A stretch of 5,023 nucleotides of DNA from assembly GCA_016182705.1 (NCBI GenBank), contig JACPGA010000065.1, positions 1-5,023 of the forward strand, written 5' to 3'. A model generated the notes under the pieces. The model had not been told where the DNA came from. It was given only the letters and a program-made list of their open reading frames with translations, and ran no database searches. This DNA comes from Deltaproteobacteria bacterium (GTDB lineage: Bacteria; Desulfobacterota; GWC2-55-46). Shown one piece after another: positions 1 through 5,023 of the stretch; within the stretch, counting starts at the first letter, position 1; each line of letters opens with the position of its first letter. The position numbers and the translations under genes are program-made.

Positions 1-1068
1 CCTGGTGAAGGCGTCGACCGTCATGGCTTCCTCGTGCCTGTCAAAGACAAGGCCGTTTATGGCCGCGTCGCTTTCGTACTTCACGATGCTGTCCTCGGCG
101 AGCTTCAGGTAGCTCGCCATGAGCGATTTGAAAAACCCGTCGGAGAATACTATGCCCTCGGAAGCGACTGTCCGGAATATGGATTTCGCGATGTCTATGC
201 TCATTTTCATGAGGCCGGTCGAGGGGTCTTCCGCCGATAGCGTCTGGTGCTTGTGCTCGTAGTTTTCCGCTATGTCGACCTGGCAGACCCTTTTTGTCGA
301 GTAGTTCCTGTAGACCTCCGCGAGCATGCCGACCTCGAGGCCCCAGTCCCAGGGTATCCTGTTGATGCGCGCCACGTCCACAGTCATTGAGAATTCTCCG
401 GCAAGCGGGTACCTGAAAGCATCGAGGAAATCGATGAACGGGTTTGAGACCATCTTCTGGAGAGCCCTTACCAGCGGGAAGATGAAGAGCCTCGTTACCC
501 TGCCGTGCATTTTTTCGGTGACTCTCGCGTAAAATCCCTTGCAGAAAACGTAATCGGGCGTGGGGCTGGCCACAGGGTAGCAGAGCCTGCCGAGCAGGTC
601 GAGGCTGTAGTTCTGTATGTCGCAGTCGTGAAGCGCGATGCAGCTTGATTTGCCGCTCGCGATGACATAGCCGTAGGCTGTCCATGCGCTGCGGCCCTTG
701 CCGTTCTTGCCGGGGCTCACGCCGTTTTCCTCAAGGGTCCTGTAAAGTTCCCTCATCCTCGTCCCGCCGGTATGGAGTATTGTGACTTCCTGGGGCAGCG
801 CTGACATGAACTCGGATGCGTGAGTGAACTCGTCGTCGGTTGCGGGGCCCAGGGCCAGGATTATCTCCCGTATGAACTTCGCGCCCTTCAACTCTTCCCT
901 GATGCCCTTCATGGCTTCGCTCATGACATCTGAATACAGGGCCGGGAGCACGAGCGCGATCGGGCGCACCATGCTGTAGAGTTCGAGCTCGGCCATGAGC
1001 CGCTCCGGCTTCGGCCTGCCCAGCCTGTGGAGCGTAGTGATGCTTCCGGGATGGTAGAAGTCGGCCAT
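1..1068 (-). CDS. gpgS: Glucosyl-3-phosphoglycerate synthase (GT81 family), C-terminus cut by window edge
   Basis: Family role: cytosolic transfer of glucose from an NDP-glucose to 3-phosphoglycerate with retention, the first step of glucosylglycerate synthesis. The window shows 356 residues and an open frame running off base 1; a few dozen C-terminal residues are probably missing. The N-terminus DFYHPGSITTLHRLG (3-17) and RPIALVLPALYS (35-46) are typical of the long GpgS form. Further motifs are GKGRSAW (123-129, nucleotide or acceptor loop), the metal-binding DCD (148-150), AGEFSM (223-228), DWGLEVGM (241-248) and HKH (272-274), whose histidine fits the metal ligand known in GpgS. The ATG at 1068 is preceded in frame by TGA at 1074-1072 and by an AGGTGA ribosome site at 1077-1072, so the start is well fixed. 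It lies 70 nt after the MscS gene, with its own candidate promoter. Family assignment is confident; donor specificity (UDP- or GDP-glucose) is not readable. Confidence 0.88.
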   Translation of the reverse strand, partial: MADFYHPGSITTLHRLGRPKPERLMAELELYSMVRPIALVLPALYSDVMSEAMKGIREELKGAKFIREIILALGPATDDEFTHASEFMSALPQEVTILHTGGTRMRELYRTLEENGVSPGKNGKGRSAWTAYGYVIASGKSSCIALHDCDIQNYSLDLLGRLCYPVASPTPDYVFCKGFYARVTEKMHGRVTRLFIFPLVRALQKMVSNPFIDFLDAFRYPLAGEFSMTVDVARINRIPWDWGLEVGMLAEVYRNYSTKRVCQVDIAENYEHKHQTLSAEDPSTGLMKMSIDIAKSIFRTVASEGIVFSDGFFKSLMASYLKLAEDSIVKYESDAAINGLVFDRHEEAMTVDAFTR

Positions 1069-1081
1069 TGGTCACCTGTTT

Positions 1082-1133
1082 ATGGGCTAGTTTTGAGGGT
1101 AGCCTATGGGCAGGGGACTGTCAAGGAATGGGC
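1082..1133 (-). repeat. Three direct GCCCAT copies around the gpgS promoter
   Basis: The minus strand reads GCCCAT at 1133-1128, 1111-1106 and 1087-1082, with start-to-start distances of 22 and 24 bp, close to two helical turns. One copy lies just upstream of the -35, one lies in the spacer, and one lies at the leader, close to the ribosome site. The two downstream copies extend to GCCCATA. Such phased short repeats can be operator half-sites. The same hexamer also occurs inside coding sequence (for example near 3669), so its significance is uncertain. Confidence 0.25.
1096..1124 (-). promoter_or_regulatory. Candidate sigma-70 promoter for gpgS
   Basis: In the 70-nt gap between the MscS stop and the gpgS start, the minus strand carries a perfect -35 hexamer TTGACA (1124-1119), a 17-nt spacer, and a weak -10 hexamer TACCCT (1101-1096, three of six consensus positions). 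Transcription would begin near 1089, leaving a leader of about 20 nt with the AGGTGA site. The perfect -35 with a poor -10 would fit an activator-dependent promoter, which is inference. Three copies of GCCCAT surround it. Confidence 0.45.
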
Positions 1134-1138
1134 GTTTT

Positions 1139-2191
1139 TTACTTTTTAAGATAGACGGTATGCGTGGGGAAGGGAAACTCTATTCCCTCCTGGCGGAACC
1201 TCTTGAAAATGCGTTTTCTCAGTTCGTGCTGGACCAGGTACTGGTCTACGTATTCCGCGACATGGCAGATGAGGGTGAAGTCGAGCGAAGAGGGGCCGAA
1301 GCCGGGCATGAACCTTACCGCTGGGGAAGGCTCGGGCAGAAGACCGCTGACCTCGCCTACAGCGCGTTCGACTTCGTCCAGCAGGACCTTTTCGACATGC
1401 TCGGGGTCAGAGGAATAGCTTACGCTTATCTGTATCGGGAAGGAGAGGTTGGTCACGGGCATGTGGTAGTTGGTGATTATGCTCGTGGAGAGCTTGTTGT
1501 TCGGTACTATGACGGTATTATTCGAGGGCTGGCGGAGCTTTGTCGTCCTCCAGCCTATGTCCGAGACGAAACCTTCTTCTCCGGAGCCTATCTTTATGTA
1601 GTCTCCGACCCTGATGGGCCGCTCCATGAGAAGGTGCATTCCGGCGAAAAGGTTGGAGAGCGAGTCCTGGAGCGCGAGAGCCACGGCAAGGCCGCCAACG
1701 CCCAGGGCCGTGAGCATGGGGGTGATCGACACGCCCAGGCCGTTGAGCATTATGAGAAGCCCGAGCGCGAGGATGACGGCTTTTATGACAGCCTTTGAAA
1801 GGCCGGTGACGGCGGCCCCCGGGGATGACTTCTCGATTGTGCCCTGCACGAGCCTTGAGGCGACGTTCGCCAGCGCGAGCGTCACGGAAAGTATTATGAG
1901 GATATACAGAGCCTTAAGCCCGTAATTGACGTACTTTTCGGGAAGGTCCGAGGTCGCGAGGGTAATGTATATGGCAGTGGCGAGGATCCAGAAAATGGAC
2001 GGGTGTCTGATTGAATCGATTATGAAATCGTCCGCCCTGGTATCAGTCTTGGCGGCCCAGCGGCTGAACGCCGCGAGAGCGATCCTCCTGGCAAGAAAAA
2101 GGATGACCGTTATGACAAGAAATTCAAAGGCGAAGAACGCCGCGTCAGCAAGTAATTCGCTGTTGAATTTTCCTCCCCAGAACTGCTGCAT
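1139..2191 (-). CDS. MscS-family mechanosensitive ion channel
   Basis: Inner-membrane channel of the small-conductance mechanosensitive family, which opens under membrane tension on hypo-osmotic shock and releases small solutes. With the ATG at 2191 the protein has 350 residues, longer than E. coli MscS (286), with extra N-terminal membrane helices. Hydrophobic segments lie at about 17-35, 66-80, 92-112 and 134-150, followed by the pore helix at 156-190 containing GGLAVALALQDSLSNLFAG, which matches the Gly/Ala-packed TM3 of MscS. The beta domain follows (RPIRVGDYIKIG, then GFVSDIGWRTTKLR and VIVPNNKLS), then the alpha/beta C-domain ending in GIEFPFPTHTVYLKK, the usual terminus of the family. 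A longer frame from ATG 2236 exists, but it has no ribosome site and would start upstream of the predicted transcription start. The gene lies between a related membrane protein and gpgS, which suggests a role in osmotic adjustment together with solute synthesis (inference). Confidence 0.93.
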   Translation of the reverse strand: MQQFWGGKFNSELLADAAFFAFEFLVITVILFLARRIALAAFSRWAAKTDTRADDFIIDSIRHPSIFWILATAIYITLATSDLPEKYVNYGLKALYILIILSVTLALANVASRLVQGTIEKSSPGAAVTGLSKAVIKAVILALGLLIMLNGLGVSITPMLTALGVGGLAVALALQDSLSNLFAGMHLLMERPIRVGDYIKIGSGEEGFVSDIGWRTTKLRQPSNNTVIVPNNKLSTSIITNYHMPVTNLSFPIQISVSYSSDPEHVEKVLLDEVERAVGEVSGLLPEPSPAVRFMPGFGPSSLDFTLICHVAEYVDQYLVQHELRKRIFKRFRQEGIEFPFPTHTVYLKK

Positions 2192-2204
2192 CTGCTTTGC
2201 TTTG

Positions 2205-2211
2205 CCTCCCT
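2205..2211 (-). promoter_or_regulatory. Ribosome binding site deciding the MscS start
   Basis: AGGGAGG on the minus strand (2211-2205) is a strong Shine-Dalgarno match. It is 13 nt from the ATG at 2191, longer than the usual 5-10 nt. No ATG, GTG or TTG lies in frame between them, and the more upstream ATG at 2236 has only AT-rich or GC-rich sequence with no purine core before it. This supports the shorter 350-residue protein, perhaps with modest translation efficiency. Confidence 0.6.
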
Positions 2212-2226
2212 GTAGTCTGAAAGGGA

Positions 2227-2255
2227 AGTATAGCATTTTGAAGCGCGCGAGACAA
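2227..2255 (-). promoter_or_regulatory. Candidate sigma-70 promoter for the MscS gene
   Basis: The gap between the two membrane-protein genes contains TTGTCT (2255-2250, four of six to consensus), a 17-nt spacer, and TATACT (2232-2227, five of six). A start near 2220 would give a leader of about 28 nt including the AGGGAGG site. The position inside the longer MscS reading frame argues that this frame's first ATG (2236) is not used. The element would let the channel be made separately from the upstream three genes. Confidence 0.5.
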
Positions 2256-2267
2256 CTTTAACCCGCC

Positions 2268-2963
2268 TCAGAGCTGGTCTATGCCGCTGTCCTCCTCCTT
2301 TTTTGAAAACAGGTGCGACAGCGCTTTTTTCGCGTATTCTTTTCCAGCCGCGCCGAATGCTATGGCGAGCGCCAGGCCTATCGTGCCGAAAAAGATCGCG
2401 AACGCCGTCAGGACTATCTTCGGGGCTATGGCGAGCTGTTCGAACGCCATAGCGAAAGCGAGTATGAAAAGGAATATCCTGACACTCTCGCTCAGGAGCT
2501 TCGAGTATTCAATCCCGGCGTTTACCGCCGCGATGAGGACGGCCCTCGCGAGGAAGTTGGCGGCAAAGTAGCCGAACACGATTATGACTACGGCAGAGAA
2601 GAACCGGGGGAGGTACATGAAAAAAAGCGAGACCAGCGCGTCAGTGACCTCGTAGCCCAGGGACGCGAAACCAGCCATGAAAAATAGCACGACTACGAAC
2701 CAGTACAGGAACGACCCCATGAACTTCGTAGGCGTTATTGAAAAGCCGGCCTTGCGCAGCGCGGTCGTAAACCCTATCTGCTCGCTCCAGGCGTCGAACC
2801 TGACGGCCCGGAAGCCCTTCTGGAAAATATGGTTCACGAAAGAAGCGACAATGAAGCCGGAGGCTACTATCAGTATGATTATGAGCGCGTCAGGGATAAA
2901 CTCCATGAGTTTTTCCCAGAAAGTGCTCAGGTAGCCTGAAAGCCGGTCTGTTATCCTTTCCAT
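2268..2963 (-). CDS. Multi-pass membrane protein with tandem MscS-associated TM-helix repeats
   Basis: A 231-residue inner-membrane protein of unknown precise function. Hydrophobic segments lie at about 22-44, 81-101, 117-148, 161-180 and 184-207, with a charged tail (GKEYAKKALSHLFSKKEED). Two stretches resemble each other: IPDALIIILIVASGFIVASF (23-42) and LPRFFSAVVIIVFGYFAANF (118-137). Each has a short proline-containing entry followed by a Gly/Ala-rich helix, the pattern of the conserved TM-helix family (Pfam TM_helix, PF05552) often found with or fused to MscS domains, as in CmpX-like proteins. There is no MscS beta domain here, so it is not a complete channel. The ATG at 2963 has a GGGAGTG site that overlaps the end of the upstream glycosyltransferase gene; only 11 nt separate the genes, so they are probably co-transcribed. 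Partnership with the MscS channel downstream is plausible but unproven. Confidence 0.82.
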   Translation of the reverse strand: MERITDRLSGYLSTFWEKLMEFIPDALIIILIVASGFIVASFVNHIFQKGFRAVRFDAWSEQIGFTTALRKAGFSITPTKFMGSFLYWFVVVLFFMAGFASLGYEVTDALVSLFFMYLPRFFSAVVIIVFGYFAANFLARAVLIAAVNAGIEYSKLLSESVRIFLFILAFAMAFEQLAIAPKIVLTAFAIFFGTIGLALAIAFGAAGKEYAKKALSHLFSKKEEDSGIDQL

Positions 2964-2974
2964 TTTTCACTCCC

Positions 2975-4228
2975 TTACCAATTGGCAGTTAAATAATTTT
3001 TGTGTTTTTCATACTCGGCCGCGACTTCTTCCACTACATTTTCAGCTTCCTCGTCGCTCATGTCGGCGGTCTCCAGAAAAAACGAGGCCGTGCGCCCGTA
3101 ATAAAGCGGAATAAGCGATTTCAAAAGGTGCTCGGGCGGCAGCTTCCTGTGGTGGTAAGCGAGAAGGCAGTCGTAAACAGCGCGCACCCAGTCCTCTTTT
3201 GGAAACCTGAACAAGGGCGCGTCTTCGCGCGCAAGCGCGGCAATATGGCTTACCGCCTCTTTGTCCATGAAGCCCGCCCACAGATCTCGCAGGTTTTTGG
3301 CCCCTATCCTGAAGTGGCGCAGCATGCCTTCGGTGTTGACCTTTATGGGGACGACGGCCGCCATGTACTTGAAGCCGAAGGTCGGAACATCCCTGGAGCC
3401 GGAAAGGTTGATCCACTGCTCGTGATGTTTTTCCGTGAGCGACATGAGCGAGCCCACTACCTGCACGAACATGTCCTTCAGGTCTGAGCCCGGGTCCTTT
3501 GGGTCGTGTATCTTCGCGCCCAGGTACGACTGGCATACCTTGAAGCCGCCCGCGAGGGCCTCGGTCGTCATCCATATGTCTATGCCGAACCTTGCTATGT
3601 CGGTGTTCCAGACGTCCTGGTTCAGGTAAAAGTCCGCCATCTTGCCGGAGAAGCCGAACTCGCCTCCTATGGGCTGGCGTATCTGCCTGCCGTAAAGGGA
3701 CCTCGTAAGCGGATATATTATGCTGTTGGTTATAGTCCCGTCGTACTTGTGGCGCGAGTAAAGCGGGGCCACGAAATCAAAGCCCTCCTTTACGACCGGG
3801 GACAGGAGGAGTTCTATCCACTCTGGCGTAATTGAGCGCAGGTCGGCGTCGACCACGCAGCAAGCCTTCGCGCCGAGCTCGGTTGCCAGCTTGAAAATGG
3901 TCCTGAAGGCGCTCCCCTTGCCGGGGATGCCGTGATAGGGAGTGGTTATCCTGTTCACCGGGTGCAGCCTGTGCGACAGGAATACTGCTTTGTGGTCGGT
4001 CTTCGCGTTGAGGACTTCTTCGGGAGTGGAGTCTTTTGATCCGCCGTCTGAGTTGATGATTATGGCTTTCTCGCCGGGAAAATACTTGGCAAGGCCCGCG
4101 TCGACCGCGCGCACGACATGTCCTATGGTGCGGGCGTTATTGTAGCTCGCTATGCCGATTACGATATCGGCGCTTTCGGCCGTAGCAGCGGTTTTGACGT
4201 CTTCGCGGCTAAGCTCCGGGTCAGCCAT
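2975..4228 (-). CDS. GT-A glycosyltransferase, GT2/GT78 mannosylglycerate synthase-like
   Basis: A 417-residue soluble glycosyltransferase. The Rossmann-like N-terminal half shows IGIASYNNARTIG (24-36) and NSDGGSKDST (59-68), typical of GT2-type nucleotide binding. Next come IPGKGSAF (101-108), the metal-binding DAD (127-129) followed by SITPEW, PIGGEFGFSG (186-195), FGIDIWMTTEA (214-224) and KIHD (239-242). The order GKG, DxD, GGE, GID, H matches the Rhodothermus mannosylglycerate synthase (GT78) pattern from memory, which points to a retaining enzyme that puts a sugar on a glycerate-type acceptor. The C-terminal third is helical and has no membrane segment. The ATG at 4228 follows GGAGGA with close spacing, and 27 nt separate it from the phosphatase gene. 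The context suggests use of GDP-mannose or NDP-glucose with glycerate, phosphoglycerate or glucosylglycerate. The exact donor and acceptor cannot be read. Automated tools may label it only family 2 glycosyltransferase or cell wall biosynthesis enzyme. Confidence 0.8.
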   Translation of the reverse strand: MADPELSREDVKTAATAESADIVIGIASYNNARTIGHVVRAVDAGLAKYFPGEKAIIINSDGGSKDSTPEEVLNAKTDHKAVFLSHRLHPVNRITTPYHGIPGKGSAFRTIFKLATELGAKACCVVDADLRSITPEWIELLLSPVVKEGFDFVAPLYSRHKYDGTITNSIIYPLTRSLYGRQIRQPIGGEFGFSGKMADFYLNQDVWNTDIARFGIDIWMTTEALAGGFKVCQSYLGAKIHDPKDPGSDLKDMFVQVVGSLMSLTEKHHEQWINLSGSRDVPTFGFKYMAAVVPIKVNTEGMLRHFRIGAKNLRDLWAGFMDKEAVSHIAALAREDAPLFRFPKEDWVRAVYDCLLAYHHRKLPPEHLLKSLIPLYYGRTASFFLETADMSDEEAENVVEEVAAEYEKHKNYLTANW

Positions 4229-4255
4229 GTTCCTCCGCAGGATAAGTCGGCGGTA

Positions 4256-5023
4256 TCAGCAGGTATAGCTTTCAGAGGCTTTTATGGAATCGAGTATGCC
4301 GGTTACAGCCTTTGCCCAGCCCTCCGGGCCTGTGCCGTCGGCCTTTATGAGCGAAGGCACTCCGTCAACCGGCTCATAATGGCCGTCTTCGTTTTTTACG
4401 ATAACCGGGTAATCGACGCTCTTCAACAGCGGGATGTCGTTCTCCGCGTTGCCGAGACCTATGAAAACCGCCTTGCCAAAAAGCGCCCTGTAAAGGGCCT
4501 TGAGTATCTCCACGGCGCGGCCTTTGTCGTTATCGCCCGTGAGGTGAAGGATCTTCCCCCGGGTAAGAGTAAGCCCGGCGGATTCGGCAAGGAGCCTGAC
4601 TTCTTCAATAGAGCCGGAGTCGAGGAAAAAGGGCTCGTCGAAATCGCGGACCTTGGACAAGCGCGCGTCCTCCGGCGGCAGGCCGGTGCGCTCCGTGATC
4701 TCTTCGGGCGTCATGTCAGCGAAACCGGTGATCTGAAATCCTGTTTTCTCCCGTATGCCCCGGAGCGCGCTCTTCAGTTCTTCATACGTGGTGCCGAGCC
4801 GTATGAGGTTCATGCTCCTGGATTCTTCCCCTTTCACCGGTAAAGGGAAAAGGCCAAAGGGGATGAACACTCCTCCTCCGTTCTCAGTTATGAACGGGTC
4901 ATTGACGCCGAGCCGCTCGCGCAGGCGTTCCACCTCCGCCCTTGTTTTGCTTGTCACAGGGATAAGGGGAATGGATTCGTCCTTTATCCTTTTGAGGACC
5001 GGAAGTGTGCTATTGTATGAATA
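4256..5023 (-). CDS. mpgP: Mannosyl-3-phosphoglycerate phosphatase family HAD hydrolase, N-terminus cut by window edge
   Basis: Family role: cytosolic dephosphorylation of mannosyl- (or glucosyl-) 3-phosphoglycerate to the free glycerate solute. The window shows 255 residues. The frame is open to base 5023 and begins YSYNSTLPVLKRIKDESIPL, which in this family follows the catalytic DxDGT motif directly; that motif and about 15-20 residues lie outside. Visible are motif II PVTSKTRAE (22-30), the substrate-proximal ENGGGVFIP (47-55), the cap-region signature TGFADMTPEEITERTGLPPEDARLSKVRDFDEPF, the motif III lysine in GDNDKGRA (163-170, K167) and motif IV GLGNAENDIPLL (189-200). In motif IV the first acidic residue is Asn (N192), while D196 is kept. 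A GTG at 4957 looks like a start but is the internal valine of PVTSKT. The gene leads the visible operon, and pairing with GpgS suggests glucosyl-3-phosphoglycerate as a likely substrate (inference). The symbol denotes the family, not proven substrate. Confidence 0.9.
   Translation of the reverse strand, partial: YSYNSTLPVLKRIKDESIPLIPVTSKTRAEVERLRERLGVNDPFITENGGGVFIPFGLFPLPVKGEESRSMNLIRLGTTYEELKSALRGIREKTGFQITGFADMTPEEITERTGLPPEDARLSKVRDFDEPFFLDSGSIEEVRLLAESAGLTLTRGKILHLTGDNDKGRAVEILKALYRALFGKAVFIGLGNAENDIPLLKSVDYPVIVKNEDGHYEPVDGVPSLIKADGTGPEGWAKAVTGILDSIKASESYTC

Noticed and set aside
41..685. 214-residue minus-strand open frame
   Set aside because: It overlaps gpgS in a different frame. 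Its protein is rich in Arg, His, Gly and Pro with no known motif, as expected for a shifted reading of a GC-rich gene.
731..1075. 114-residue minus-strand open frame ending near the gpgS start
   Set aside because: It is a shadow in the same shifted frame. The gpgS frame from 1068 is continuous to base 1 and carries all the family motifs.
1069..1138. Possible terminator after the MscS gene
   Set aside because: Only a 3-bp stem (GCC-CATA-GGC) can be formed, without a U tract. The A-rich bases after the stop are not preceded by a hairpin.
1106..1798. 230-residue plus-strand open frame
   Set aside because: It is antisense to the clear MscS coding sequence, has no recognisable domain, and has a composition mirroring the opposite strand.
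3217..3239. GC-rich palindromic stretch with possible hairpin
   Set aside because: It lies inside the glycosyltransferase coding sequence, encodes ordinary Ala, Arg, Glu and Asp codons, and has no following T run, so it is not a terminator.
3002..3835. Plus-strand frames (3002-3487, 3506-3835) and a shifted minus frame (3042-3575)
   Set aside because: All lie within the 417-residue glycosyltransferase gene and show only the low-complexity composition of shadow frames.
4118..4843. 241-residue plus-strand open frame
   Set aside because: It is antisense to the phosphatase and the start of the glycosyltransferase. Both of those have strong motifs; this frame has none.
4955..4957. GTG as start of the phosphatase
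   Set aside because: It encodes the valine of the conserved PVTSKT motif II, and the frame stays open with family-like sequence for 22 more codons to the window edge.

Overview
The window holds five protein genes, all on the minus strand, so they are transcribed from high to low coordinates. In transcription order they are: a HAD phosphatase of the mannosyl-3-phosphoglycerate phosphatase (MPGP) family, whose N-terminus lies beyond base 5023; a 417-residue GT-A glycosyltransferase related to the GT2/GT78 mannosylglycerate synthase group; a 231-residue multi-pass membrane protein with two copies of the short helix often associated with MscS channels; an MscS-type mechanosensitive channel; and a glucosyl-3-phosphoglycerate synthase (GpgS, GT81) whose C-terminus lies beyond base 1. 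The two edge genes have no complete start-to-stop frame inside the window and were recovered by translating through the window ends.

Layout: 5023-4256 phosphatase, 27-nt gap, 4228-2975 glycosyltransferase, 11-nt gap, 2963-2268 membrane protein, 76-nt gap with a candidate promoter, 2191-1139 MscS channel, 70-nt gap with a second candidate promoter, 1068-1 GpgS. The first three genes look like one transcription unit. The last two could be read through or started from their own promoters. Coding density is very high, and I see no RNA genes, mobile elements, CRISPR arrays or clear terminators.

Inferred biology: GpgS makes glucosyl-3-phosphoglycerate from an NDP-glucose and 3-phosphoglycerate. 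An MPGP-family phosphatase can remove the phosphate to give glucosylglycerate. The second glycosyltransferase could make mannosylglycerate or extend the solute to a mannosyl-glucosyl-glycerate. These are anionic compatible solutes made under salt, heat or nitrogen stress. Placing them beside an MscS channel and an MscS-associated membrane protein suggests a cassette for osmotic adjustment: synthesis on upshift, release on downshift. The enzyme families are clear; the exact sugars and the functional link to the channels are inference.

Organism: a bacterium of moderately high GC with frequent AGG and ATA codons and purine-rich Shine-Dalgarno sites. The gene families fit a Gram-negative environmental lineage of the deltaproteobacterial (Desulfobacterota) or Nitrospirota sort, but this is a weak impression. 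Base and codon use look uniform across the window, with no sign of recent transfer.
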